From the NCBI GenBank assembly GCA_022566355.1, contig JADFJB010000134.1:1-11936 (forward strand): 11,936 nt of DNA, in the 5' to 3' direction. The DNA comes from a candidate division KSB1 bacterium (GTDB lineage Bacteria; Zhuqueibacterota; JdFR-76; DREG01). A model generated the notes under the pieces. It ran no database searches and was not told where the DNA came from. It saw only the letters and a list, made by a program, of their open reading frames with translations. A program made the position numbers and the translations under genes. Shown here piece by piece: positions 1 through 7,658 of this stretch (position 1 is the stretch's first letter; the number at the start of each line of letters is the position of its first letter).

Positions 1-351
1 CCACCGCCGCCTCCGCCGCCTCAAAAGGAAGAAGAAGACATCATTTTTGTTGCTTATGATACGGAACCAGTACCAATAGGCGGTTTTGCAGCTATCCATA
101 AAAATCTGACATATCCTGATATTGCAAGAAGAGCCGGCGTTGAAGGGACCGTTATCATTCAAGCCATAATTGATAAAAGAGGTATTGTTATTGATACACA
201 AGTTCTGAAATCGCTTGGTAACAATGGTTGCGATGAAGCCGCAATGTTTGCCATAAAGCAAACAAGATGGAAGCCTGCTCTTCAAAGAGATAAACCGGTA
301 AAAGTTCGTGTGAGTATTCCGGTAATATTTAAATTGAAAGAAAGTCGTTAA
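1..351 (+). CDS. TonB C-terminal domain protein, 3' part only
   Basis: This is the last 116 codons of a TonB-like energy transducer, cut off by the window start. The visible part opens with seven prolines and an acidic run (QKEEEDII), the usual periplasmic Pro-rich linker. A TonB C-terminal domain follows at about residues 27-112. Its family marks are the 'YPDIARRAGVEGTV' segment, the 'D.RG.V.D..VLKS' strand and turn, and the 'A...I.QTRWKPA' helix and strand. TonB domains pass energy from an ExbB/ExbD motor to outer-membrane receptors, but neither partner is visible here. The N-terminal anchor must lie upstream of the window. The gene is followed by a hairpin terminator, so it probably ends its own transcript. 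A second, clearly different TonB-like gene lies about 630 bases downstream. The family call is firm; the substrate is unknown. Confidence 0.9.
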   Translation, partial: PPPPPPPQKEEEDIIFVAYDTEPVPIGGFAAIHKNLTYPDIARRAGVEGTVIIQAIIDKRGIVIDTQVLKSLGNNGCDEAAMFAIKQTRWKPALQRDKPVKVRVSIPVIFKLKESR

Positions 352-381
352 TAAATTAATCATCAAAAATTTGTGATCTAT

Positions 382-420
382 AAGGCGGCGCGATTTCATT
401 GCGTCGCCTTTTGTTTATTT
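382..420 (+). terminator. Rho-independent terminator after the first TonB-like gene
   Basis: A 10-bp stem pairs aaggcggcgc (382-391) with gcgtcgcctt (401-410), with one G-T wobble and a 9-base loop. A T-rich run (ttttgtttattt) follows it. It starts 30 bases after the stop of the upstream gene, the normal place for an intrinsic terminator. Confidence 0.8.
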
Positions 421-458
421 ATATTGTTTAATGGTATGGTAATTATTCAGCTATTGGC

Positions 459-476
459 ATCCCGACGCTTCGGGAT
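459..476. repeat. Small palindrome flanked by 6-bp direct repeats
   Basis: The sequence atcccga-cgct-tcgggat forms a perfect 7-bp stem with a 4-base loop. The hexamer ttggca occurs on the left at 454-459 and on the right at 476-481, so the palindrome looks like a small insertion with duplicated flanks. It sits at the damaged 5' end of the four-helix-bundle pseudogene. No U-tract follows, so I do not call it a terminator. Confidence 0.55.
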
Positions 477-757
477 TGGCAGAAAGGCTTCCTGTTGAAG
501 AAAAAATACGGGTTAAGAAGTCAAATCTGTCGTTCGGCTGTATCCAAACCATCAAAAATTGCCGAGGGTTGTAGCCGAAACAGTCAAATAGATTTCAAAC
601 GGTTTTTAGAAATTGCTTTAGGTTCATCATTTGATTGGAAACTCAATTAATCATCATCGAAGAGATATATTTAATCCCAACAAAAGATGGTTAAGTGATT
701 ATGGATCAGTTAAATAGTGAACAAAAAATGAGTAACAATCTCACTCAGAAGCTAAGG
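477..757 (+). pseudogene. Decayed four-helix-bundle (23S rRNA intervening-sequence, S23-type) protein gene
   Basis: No intact reading frame exists here, but joining three frames rebuilds a recognisable member of the S23/four-helix-bundle family. WQK is at 477-485, followed by P-V-E-E-K at 491-505. After a one-base surplus in an A run, frame 507-650 reads KYGLRSQICRSAVS..., then IAEGCSRNSQIDF, then FLEIALGSS. This matches the family core 'KYGL.SQI.R.AVSIPSNIAEG..R.....F..FL.IA.GS'. The reading then shifts again to LETQL-III-EEIYL (635-673), the next conserved helix. A TAA at 692-694 interrupts it, and LNSEQKMSNNLTQKL (710-754) looks like the last helix. The start and first helix are missing or deleted between WQK and P-V-E-E. 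Such proteins occur inside 23S rRNA insertions or as orphan genes, and their function is unsettled. This copy cannot make a normal product. Confidence 0.75.
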
Positions 758-823
758 CCAACAGCTAAAAGCTGGCTGAATAGTGGCAGAGATTCGTAAA
801 AGCGACGAACCTAATTTTATATG

Positions 824-840
824 AGAAACTTCAAGTTTCT
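824..840. repeat. Short perfect palindrome
   Basis: The arms agaaactt (824-831) and aagtttct (833-840) are perfect inverted complements around a single base. The element lies in AT-rich intergenic DNA between the pseudogene and the second TonB-like gene. It has no T-run after it. It could be an operator or a fragment of a dispersed repeat; nothing in the sequence decides between these. Confidence 0.4.
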
Positions 841-924
841 TGAAAGTTACGTTTAATTTTAATGAATGATATTAATATTACCGGGAACCCAAATGCCAAA
901 TTGAACTTAATGATTATATTGGAG

Positions 925-955
925 TTGTAATTTTCCAAAACGGTCTTAATATAAT
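925..955 (+). promoter_or_regulatory. Possible housekeeping promoter of the envelope operon
   Basis: A perfect TATAAT lies at 950-955, about 30 bases before the ATG at 985. The only -35-like match is TTGTAA at 925-930, four of six bases to the TTGACA consensus, with a long 19-base spacer. The position fits the start of the operon after the upstream terminator and pseudogene. In an AT-rich region such matches arise by chance, and FCB-group bacteria often use other promoter forms, so this is only suggestive. Confidence 0.3.
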
Positions 956-984
956 GAGTAATTTGATTTTATTTATTTTATTTT

Positions 985-1650
985 ATGATTAAATGGCGAA
1001 AAACATTCAAAGATTTTTATCCTTTTCGTATCGCATCCCGCTCACCTAGTCAACGAGAAAATGAAAACATCTACTTGAATCAACTCTTTCATAAATGTTT
1101 GATTGCAAGTATTGCTTTAATCGTAATAATTTTCCAGTTTAACAAACATTGGGATTCCCGAATTGAGGATATACCGGAGATAGCCGATGTTGAATTTTAT
1201 ATCATTGATGAGATTCCGATAACTCGACAAGACATAAAAAGACCCATTCCACCACGTCCCAAAGTCCCTATTCCATCGGATGAACCAACTATTCCTGAAG
1301 ATCTAACCATTGAAGAAACAGAACTGGATGATTTACCTTTACCGCCGATAGAGCCCCTTGGTATAAGTACCGGTGGAGTAACGCCTCCACGACCGATTGC
1401 AGAGGTTTTCCCGGAATATCCTGTTAGTGAAAAAAAAAGTGGTGTCCAGGGTGTAATTGAGCTGGCGTTGTTTGTTGAGAAAGATGGTGTCGTAACCAAT
1501 GTTCAAATTATTAAAAACTCTACATTAAGTAAAAAATGTGAGAATTCTGCAATTCAAGCTGCTTATAAAACCAGGTTTCTTCCCGCCAAAAGGGAAAATG
1601 AAAAAATTGCAGTTTGGATTAATAAAATCTACAAATTTGGTATCAATTAA
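985..1650 (+). CDS. TonB-like protein with N-terminal membrane anchor
   Basis: This 221-residue protein has the TonB layout. A basic cytoplasmic tail of about 36 residues comes first, then one membrane helix at about 37-52 (CLIASIALIVIIFQF). A Pro- and acid-rich periplasmic linker spans about 84-135, and a TonB C-terminal domain about 139-220 carries 'FPEYP', 'G.QGVIELALFVEKDGVV' and 'A...A.YKTRFLPAK'. It would couple inner-membrane energy to an outer-membrane partner, but no ExbB, ExbD or receptor is in the window. It differs strongly from the TonB-like gene at the window start. The ATG is the only good start and has no clear Shine-Dalgarno sequence. It leads a run of envelope genes and overlaps, or nearly touches, the SpoIID-domain gene. 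Its use as a structural or Tol/TonB hybrid component rather than a nutrient-uptake TonB is possible. Confidence 0.88.
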   Translation: MIKWRKTFKDFYPFRIASRSPSQRENENIYLNQLFHKCLIASIALIVIIFQFNKHWDSRIEDIPEIADVEFYIIDEIPITRQDIKRPIPPRPKVPIPSDEPTIPEDLTIEETELDDLPLPPIEPLGISTGGVTPPRPIAEVFPEYPVSEKKSGVQGVIELALFVEKDGVVTNVQIIKNSTLSKKCENSAIQAAYKTRFLPAKRENEKIAVWINKIYKFGIN

Positions 1651-2893
1651 CTTGATCAGATATTTTCAAATTGTTATTGGATTTGGCTTAATCCTATTTC
1701 AAATCCATTGTGCCGGTTTAACTCCCAAACCAAATGGTACCAATATACCAACAATCGACGTGTTGTTGGGAGAGCAAAAAAATGTCCAACTATCCTTTTT
1801 GGGGAAATTCCAAATAAAATCTGATTATAGAGGTGAATTTGATTTCCCTAGGAATAAACCTATCAATTTTCAAGTTGCAAACACGGAAACGAACGGCGAT
1901 TCATACTTTGATGGAGAAACATTTTTTGTTAGCAATAAAATTGTTTTTCAAGCAGTTAATTCGAATCAATATTTCAAGTATTCAAACAATTTATACCCGG
2001 GATCAATTCAATTGTCGGTTACAGGAAATAATATTAGCATCATAAATAAAGTTGATTTGGAGTCCTATCTAAAAGGAGTTGTTTTGCGGGAAATGGGCTC
2101 GCTGGGAAAGTTAGAATTTGAGGCTTTAAAAGCCCAGGCAATTGCTGCAAGAACTTATGGGTTGGCAAAAATAAATAATCGAAAAGAGAACAACAAATCA
2201 TATGATGTTCGGGCAGATGTAACAGACCAGGTTTATTCCGGGATTGTTAGAAATTCTAACAAGTGGATCAACTTAGCAGTGACTGGAACGAAAGGCGAAG
2301 TTATCGTTTTTGAAAATGAATTAATTGATTGTTATTATCATTCTACATGTGGGGGACGAACGGAATCCGGGGAAAACATATTTGCTTTACCGAACACTCC
2401 TTATTTAAAAGGAGTGGCCGATAATTTCGGTGATGGAGATTTTTGTTCTGAGTCACCCAATTACAGGTGGACTGAATTTTTTTTATTATCCGACATATTT
2501 GCATCACTAAAATCAACCATTCCGGCAGGAAGAAATCCTAAATTTTCAGATGAACTAAAAACAGTTGAAATTTCAAATAGATTCCCATCCGGTCGAGTTA
2601 AAGCTTTAACTGTATTTTTTGCCGGAGAACAACCTTCGCTAAATATAAGTTCTAATTCAATACGAAATGTATTGCGAACGAAAAATAACCTGGTTCTTCG
2701 TAGTAATCTTTTTAAAATAAAAAAAGCCAGAAATGGAGAATCAAAAAAAGAAATTACACTCATTGGAGCTGGAAATGGTCATGGAGTTGGTATGTGCCAA
2801 TGGGGCGCGATTGGCATGGCCAAAACCGGTTATATTTACGATCAAATTTTAAGACATTATTATCGCGGTACTGAAATAAATAAAGTATATTAA
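1598..2893 (+). CDS. SpoIID/LytB-domain protein, exported (peptidoglycan remodelling)
   Basis: Residue numbers assume the ATG at 1598 (431 aa). A hydrophobic segment (IVIGFGLILFQIHCAG) near residues 25-41 indicates export, perhaps as a lipoprotein, though the lipobox is poor. The SpoIID/LytB core is clear: VDLESYLKGVVLREM from 152, with Glu165 at the position of the family's catalytic glutamate, then EALKAQAIAARTYGL. The motif C245-Y-Y-H-S-T-C251-G-G follows, and GHGVGMCQWGA around 394-404. The usual Pro after the 'EM' of the active site is Gly here. Family members are lytic transglycosylases or amidase enhancers acting on glycan strands; the C-H-C cluster might bind zinc. The reading frame is open back to an ATG at 1538, deep inside the preceding gene. 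The ATG at 1598 follows aaaggg, and TTG codons at 1637 and 1652 are alternatives, so the start is uncertain. Confidence 0.88.
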   Translation: MKKLQFGLIKSTNLVSINLIRYFQIVIGFGLILFQIHCAGLTPKPNGTNIPTIDVLLGEQKNVQLSFLGKFQIKSDYRGEFDFPRNKPINFQVANTETNGDSYFDGETFFVSNKIVFQAVNSNQYFKYSNNLYPGSIQLSVTGNNISIINKVDLESYLKGVVLREMGSLGKLEFEALKAQAIAARTYGLAKINNRKENNKSYDVRADVTDQVYSGIVRNSNKWINLAVTGTKGEVIVFENELIDCYYHSTCGGRTESGENIFALPNTPYLKGVADNFGDGDFCSESPNYRWTEFFLLSDIFASLKSTIPAGRNPKFSDELKTVEISNRFPSGRVKALTVFFAGEQPSLNISSNSIRNVLRTKNNLVLRSNLFKIKKARNGESKKEITLIGAGNGHGVGMCQWGAIGMAKTGYIYDQILRHYYRGTEINKVY

Positions 2894-2894
2894 G

Positions 2895-3377
2895 ATGTTG
2901 ATCAGGATAATCTTTTTCTTTTCAACCGGTTTTATTTTGATTGGATGTGCATCTGCTCCCCGTTATTCAAACTCAAAAGCAACCGATGAAAAGCAATTTG
3001 AAAATGAATTGAAGTACTCAATGAAAATTTTCAATGAACCGATTGATATTCTACAGGATGAATTTTCTAACTCGGATTCAATGAGCGGATATTCTCCTGA
3101 TGTTGCCCGCAGTGGAGGGAAAAACAAATCAAATTCATTTCCAAATTTGGAAAATGGGTTTGGCGTTCAAATAGCTTCTTTTAGTAGTAAAAAAAATGCT
3201 GATAATTATTTGTCTGATTTGAAAAAAGAACGATTAAATGTAACACTCAATGTTCGGTTTTATGATGGCTATTGGCGGGTTTTTGCAGGCTTGTACAAAA
3301 CGCGAAATGAAGCGGAAAAATCAAAGATCAGAATTCATTCTTATGGATATTTATCTGCTTGGATAATTATATTTTAG
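2895..3377 (+). CDS. SPOR-domain lipoprotein
   Basis: This 160-residue protein begins with a lipoprotein signal: a hydrophobic stretch then the lipobox L15-I16-G17-C18. A Ser/Asn-rich, probably unstructured linker follows. The C-terminal SPOR domain, about residues 88-158, shows FGVQIASFSSKKNADNYL, then the DGYWRVFAGLYKTRNEAE segment, and ends near YGYLSAWI. SPOR domains bind glycan strands stripped of stem peptides, typically at division sites. The gene starts one base after the SpoIID-domain stop, so the two are almost certainly translationally coupled. The pairing is sensible because SpoIID-type enzymes act on glycan strands of the same kind. Its size is normal for a SPOR lipoprotein. Confidence 0.9.
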   Translation: MLIRIIFFFSTGFILIGCASAPRYSNSKATDEKQFENELKYSMKIFNEPIDILQDEFSNSDSMSGYSPDVARSGGKNKSNSFPNLENGFGVQIASFSSKKNADNYLSDLKKERLNVTLNVRFYDGYWRVFAGLYKTRNEAEKSKIRIHSYGYLSAWIIIF

Positions 3378-3378
3378 G

Positions 3379-3921
3379 TTGGAACGGTTGCAGCAACAAA
3401 AATCAAAAACAATATTTTTTATATTCCTGTTTTGCAGTTGTGTTTTTTTCTGCTCTTGTTTAAATCCGTTTGCGCCGGAACTAAAAGAGCAATCTCAACC
3501 GACGGATTTAATCATAACGAACCAGGAAACCCCGGATGATGTGCTCACAAATTTTCGTTATGCCTATATTTTTAAAGATTCGTTAATTTATAGTGAATTG
3601 TTGGACAGTTCTTTTATATTTTATTACTTCGATCCCAATATCGGAACTACAGGTCAATTCGTTTCCTGGGGTCGTGATTTGGATCTAAAAACAACCGGAA
3701 AACTTTACCGTAGCTTTAATGTTATTGATTTGGTTTGGAACACAACCATATATGAATCGGTTCAAGAATCTACTGCTGAAATCACAAAAACGTTTAATTT
3801 AACTTTATTTTCTAATGATGAAGGTTTGCGAATAAATGGGACAGCTGTTTTTAGCTTTAGGAAAAATCTTTCGTCCGGCATTTGGAGAATTAACAGATGG
3901 AAGGATGAATCCAATTTATAG
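3379..3921 (+). CDS. Small lipoprotein of unknown function
   Basis: I do not recognise a named family. The 180-residue reading lacks an ATG. TTG at 3379 lies one base after the previous stop, and TTG at 3388 is an alternative, with AGG at 3376-3378 nine bases upstream. The N-terminus is hydrophobic and Cys-rich (IFFIFLFCSCVFFCSC), and Cys27 followed by L-N-P-F is the likely lipidated residue. The remainder has alternating strands and helices: PDDVLTNFRYAYIFKDSLIYSELLDSSF looks like the first helices of an NTF2/SnoaL-like cone fold, and the end (FSFRKNLSSGIWRINRWKDE) like its last strands. That fold guess rests on pattern only. Tight packing on both sides places it in the envelope operon, so an outer-membrane or periplasmic accessory role is likely. 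Confidence 0.72.
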   Translation: MERLQQQKSKTIFFIFLFCSCVFFCSCLNPFAPELKEQSQPTDLIITNQETPDDVLTNFRYAYIFKDSLIYSELLDSSFIFYYFDPNIGTTGQFVSWGRDLDLKTTGKLYRSFNVIDLVWNTTIYESVQESTAEITKTFNLTLFSNDEGLRINGTAVFSFRKNLSSGIWRINRWKDESNL

Positions 3922-3922
3922 T

Positions 3923-3930
3923 CAGGAGTA
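3923..3930 (+). promoter_or_regulatory. Ribosome binding site of the propeller-barrel gene
   Basis: The sequence caggagta carries AGGAG at 3924-3928, eight bases before the ATG at 3937. It is the clearest Shine-Dalgarno site in the window; several neighbouring genes lack one. Confidence 0.7.
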
Positions 3931-3936
3931 ACAATC

Positions 3937-6900
3937 ATGAAGAAAGTTTCCATCCTAGTTGCTATTATATTCATTACAACATCAACTGGTTTTACCCAGT
4001 TTGGCAAGAATAAAGTTCAATATACAAATTTCAATTGGCAGTATATTCAATCCAAACATTTTAATATATATTTTTATGAAGGTGGTGAAAGTATTGCGAA
4101 ATTTACTGCCGATGTTTCCGAATCCAGCTACATTTCATTGCAATCGGATTTAGGATATGAGTTGGCGGACAGAGTCACGCTAATCATTTACCGGGGGCAC
4201 AATGATTTTGAACAATCGAATGTCTCTTTTGGAGTTCCTGAAGAATCCGTAGGTGGTTTCACTGAATTTTTCAAAAACAGAATCGTATTGCCCTTTGAAG
4301 GTGATTATTCAAAATTTCGTCACGTTATCCATCATGAATTAGCACATGCTGTTATGCTGCAAATGTTATATGGGGCTGGAATGCAATCTATTATTAACGG
4401 GATGATGCGTTTTCAACTACCCCTTTGGATGATCGAAGGATTTGCCGAATATGCCAGTACTCGTTGGAATACCGAAAGCGATATGTTTATGCGAGATGCG
4501 GCAATTTCAGGATACCTGCCTCCACTCTCCGGATTTGGAGGATTTCTGAATTACAAAGCAGGCCAGTATGTTTTTTATTATTTGGCTGAAAAATATGGAC
4601 CGGAAAAAATCAGCGAGATAATGGGAAAAATCAAAGTTTCAAAAAGCGTAGAGAGGGGGTTAAAAAGATCCATCGGAATTGGTATGGAAGAATTGAACAA
4701 GAGATTTCAAAAGTATGTTAAAACAGAATATTGGCCTGATATCGCGAATCGCCAGGAACCGGAAGAATTTGCCAAAAAAATGACAGATCATGCTAAAACC
4801 AATAATTTTGTAAATAATGCCCCGACCTTGTCTCCCCGGGGGGATAAGATCGCTTTTCTATCGGATAGGGATGATTATTTTGATATTTTTTTGATGAGTG
4901 CAATCGATGGCAAAATGATTTCTAAAGTGGTTCAGGGCCAAAGAACAGTAGATCTGGAAGAATTAAATTGGTTAAATCCCGGAATCACATGGTCACCGGA
5001 TTCTAAGAAAATGGCTTTTGTCGCAAAAAAAGGCGAGTTCGATGTTTTACATATCGTAGATGTTAAAAAGAAGAAAATTGTGACTACTTATGATTTTGAA
5101 TTTGATGAATTGTTTTCTCCAACCTGGTCTCCACAAGGAGACGAAATAGCGTTTACCGCTTCTAAAAATGGGGCAACCGATATTTATATTTTTAATATTA
5201 CTACAAATCGTTATAGAAATATAACGAAAGATGCCTTTAGCGACCTCAGGCCTCAATGGTCCCCAGATGGGGAACGGATTGCTTTTGTCAGCGATCGTGG
5301 TCCTTTTACAGACCCGAAAGACAGGATAAATGTAGATTTTCAAACATTCAATTATAACAACCATGATATTTATTACCTGGATGTCAAAAGCAAGGAAATC
5401 CACAGGGTAACCCAAACTGAATATTTGGAAAAGGATCCAACCTGGTCTCCCGATAGTAAAGCCCTGGTTTATTCTTGTGATGAAAACGGTGTATTCAATT
5501 TATTTTATCACAATTTAGAAACCGGCGAAAGGTATCCAATAACAAATATCCTCACCGGTGCGGTCCAGCCCCATTGGGTGAAGAACAACCTGGTTTTTAC
5601 TTCATTTTATCAAGGCGGATATGATATTTATATGATTAAGAATCCTGGTGGTATTAAACCTGACGAGATTGTTTTAGAGGACACCAGGTTTCTTCAAAAA
5701 TTGAAGAACGGAGAAATTACCACTATTTTCGAGAATTATCGGAAACTGGATGAAGAGGAATTGACGGCCAATAATTTATCGAATGAAAGTTACCGGAATT
5801 TTGTTTTCGACAAAAGCTTTCAGCAAGGAAATATAATTCCGCAAAAGGCCAAACTGGCAGAAATATTTCCTGAAGACTCCACGGCCTTTAAATCTGTTTC
5901 CGGCGAATATTTAGTCAATGATTACAAAATAACATTCTCACCTGACATCGTTTATGGGAATGCTGGATATAGTCAATTTTTTGGGGTTCAGGGGAATGCC
6001 ATTTTTTCTATGTCAGATGTATTGGGAAACCATCGATTAGATCTTTACACGAATTTATTCTATGATTTACGAAATAGTGATTACCAGTTGGGTTATTATT
6101 ATTTGCCACGACGAACAGATATTGGGGTGGGTGCTTTTCATTATACATATTTTTTTCAAACCAGTGGTTTCCGTATTGTTCGGGATCGCAATTTTGGATT
6201 CAATCTTTATTTCTCCCGACCCTTCGACCGCTATCGTAGAATTGACTTAAATATACTTTATCTTGGCGTAAATCGAACGGACATATCTTTAGGTTTGGAT
6301 CTCAATAAACGGAGGGTAATGGTTTACGGTTTATCCTATGTAAAAGATACGGCACTTTGGGGATATACGGGTCCAACTAATGGTCAACGATCAAGGATAT
6401 CTTTCCAATACAGCCCCAGTATTGGGGCAAACAGCCTCGATTTTCGCACGATTTCTTTTGATTATCGCAAATATTTCAAAATGGGTGAAGAATCTAATTT
6501 TGTTGCCCGTTTTTCAGGTGGCGCCTCTTTTGGAGACAATGCGCAACATTTCTTCTTAGGAGGAATGGATAACTGGATTAACCGTAGTTTTAAGAATGGT
6601 ACGTTGCGAGTGGATGATTTGGATGATATTTATTTTTCATCATTTGAATTGCCGTTACGGGGATCAAAATATTATGAACAAGTTGGCACGCGTTTTTTCC
6701 TGACCAATTTCGAAATCCGGTTCCCGTTTGTGCGATACTTTATTTTGGGTGTCCCGCCATTGTTTTTCTCAAACATCCGCGGAACTCTTTTTTATGATAT
6801 GGGCGCCGCGTGGACTAATAATAATTTTCGATTCTTTGCCAAGGATGATGGTAGTAGCTTACTTCCAAAACTGGGATCACCCATTGCAGGTTTTGGGATG

Positions 6901-7017
6901 GGTATGAGAGTAAATTTGGGATTTTTCTTACTGCGTTACGATTTAGCCTGGAAAACAAACTTTAGTGAAACCAGCGATAAGCCAACTTCCTATTGGTCTT
7001 TAGGAGCGGAATTCTAA
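3937..7017 (+). CDS. Peptidase-MA-like / PD40 propeller / outer-membrane beta-barrel fusion protein
   Basis: This 1026-residue protein has at least three parts after a signal peptide (about 1-20). Residues about 30-250 resemble a gluzincin metallopeptidase of the peptidase-MA type. They hold the zinc motif H133-E134-L-A-H137 and the downstream W164-M-I-E167-G-F-A-E171-Y, where E167 is the likely third ligand. Residues about 296-570 form six PD40/TolB-like blades. The first four start at P296 (LSPRGDKIAF), TWSPDSKKMAF, TWSPQGDEIAF and QWSPDGERIAF. The last two are T502-WSPDSKALVY and the weaker H546-WVKNNLVF. Residues about 665-1026 alternate as membrane beta-strands, with the Omp85-like G-S-K-YYEQVGTRFF...FEIRFPF segment and a terminal Phe. 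The barrel should sit in the outer membrane with the other domains in the periplasm. Proteolytic activity and substrate are not shown. It ends the envelope operon; an ECF sigma gene starts 32 bases later. Confidence 0.87.
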   Translation: MKKVSILVAIIFITTSTGFTQFGKNKVQYTNFNWQYIQSKHFNIYFYEGGESIAKFTADVSESSYISLQSDLGYELADRVTLIIYRGHNDFEQSNVSFGVPEESVGGFTEFFKNRIVLPFEGDYSKFRHVIHHELAHAVMLQMLYGAGMQSIINGMMRFQLPLWMIEGFAEYASTRWNTESDMFMRDAAISGYLPPLSGFGGFLNYKAGQYVFYYLAEKYGPEKISEIMGKIKVSKSVERGLKRSIGIGMEELNKRFQKYVKTEYWPDIANRQEPEEFAKKMTDHAKTNNFVNNAPTLSPRGDKIAFLSDRDDYFDIFLMSAIDGKMISKVVQGQRTVDLEELNWLNPGITWSPDSKKMAFVAKKGEFDVLHIVDVKKKKIVTTYDFEFDELFSPTWSPQGDEIAFTASKNGATDIYIFNITTNRYRNITKDAFSDLRPQWSPDGERIAFVSDRGPFTDPKDRINVDFQTFNYNNHDIYYLDVKSKEIHRVTQTEYLEKDPTWSPDSKALVYSCDENGVFNLFYHNLETGERYPITNILTGAVQPHWVKNNLVFTSFYQGGYDIYMIKNPGGIKPDEIVLEDTRFLQKLKNGEITTIFENYRKLDEEELTANNLSNESYRNFVFDKSFQQGNIIPQKAKLAEIFPEDSTAFKSVSGEYLVNDYKITFSPDIVYGNAGYSQFFGVQGNAIFSMSDVLGNHRLDLYTNLFYDLRNSDYQLGYYYLPRRTDIGVGAFHYTYFFQTSGFRIVRDRNFGFNLYFSRPFDRYRRIDLNILYLGVNRTDISLGLDLNKRRVMVYGLSYVKDTALWGYTGPTNGQRSRISFQYSPSIGANSLDFRTISFDYRKYFKMGEESNFVARFSGGASFGDNAQHFFLGGMDNWINRSFKNGTLRVDDLDDIYFSSFELPLRGSKYYEQVGTRFFLTNFEIRFPFVRYFILGVPPLFFSNIRGTLFYDMGAAWTNNNFRFFAKDDGSSLLPKLGSPIAGFGMGMRVNLGFFLLRYDLAWKTNFSETSDKPTSYWSLGAEF

Positions 7018-7049
7018 ATAACCGGATTGATGAAATTACCCAATTCTGA

Positions 7050-7658
7050 ATGTCTTCTAAACAACTAGCTCAAGATCGCCCTGGTTTATTTGAAGAAATT
7101 GCATTTGAGCATATTGATTCTTTATATAGTACCGCGCTACGTTTAACGCAAAGTAAACAAGATTCCGAAGATCTTGTTCAAGACACTTACCTGAAAGCCT
7201 TCCAATTTTTTTCCAGGTTTGAACCGGGTACTAACTTTAAGGCCTGGATTTTTAAGATCTTGATGAATACTTTTATTAATCGCTATCACAAAAAATTGCG
7301 TACGCCTAAGTCTGTTCAATTCGAAAAAGTCGAATTTTCTATCGAAGCAGAACCTGAAGCGGAAGAATTACAGGAATTCCTTAAGAATAAAGATAATTAT
7401 AAAAATATATTTAACGACGAGGTGGTTTCAGCGGTTGAACAAATGCCGTCCAATTATAGAATTGCGGTATTGTTATGTGATCTGGAAAGCTTTTCTTACA
7501 AAGAAATTAGCATTATGCTCGATATTCCAATTGGAACAGTCATGTCCAGGATATCGCGTGGGCGACAGTTTTTACAAAAGGCTCTTCTGGATTATGCAAA
7601 GAAAGAGGGGTTTCTTAGAGAAAAACAAAGTGAGCGAATGGAAAAAATAAAACAATAA
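7050..7658 (+). CDS. ECF-type RNA polymerase sigma-70 factor
   Basis: This 202-residue protein has only sigma regions 2 and 4. Region 2 (about 18-82) reads YSTALRLTQSKQDSEDLVQDTYLKAF, then FKAWIFKILMNTFINRYHKK; the first part contacts core polymerase and the second melts and binds the -10. Region 4 (about 124-180) reads VEQMPSNYRIAVLLCDLESFSYKEI and IPIGTVMSRISRGRQFL, the helix-turn-helix for the -35. A charged linker (about 90-122) separates them, and a basic tail ends the protein. The size and form match RpoE/SigW-like extracytoplasmic-function factors. The start lies 32 bases after the barrel protein's stop, with no clear Shine-Dalgarno sequence. The anti-sigma gene that follows is the obvious partner. 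The regulon is unknown; nearby dsbD and the TlpA-like gene are candidates by position only. Confidence 0.94.
   Translation: MSSKQLAQDRPGLFEEIAFEHIDSLYSTALRLTQSKQDSEDLVQDTYLKAFQFFSRFEPGTNFKAWIFKILMNTFINRYHKKLRTPKSVQFEKVEFSIEAEPEAEELQEFLKNKDNYKNIFNDEVVSAVEQMPSNYRIAVLLCDLESFSYKEISIMLDIPIGTVMSRISRGRQFLQKALLDYAKKEGFLREKQSERMEKIKQ

Noticed and set aside
884-912. Possible ECF promoter (GGAAC at 884-888) upstream of the envelope operon
   Set aside because: No convincing -10 lies at the expected 16-17 base spacing, and the match is only five bases.
5047-5415. Minus-strand open frame of 122 codons inside the propeller-barrel gene
   Set aside because: It lies wholly antisense to a gene with clear domains, and its translation shows no motif or signal of its own.
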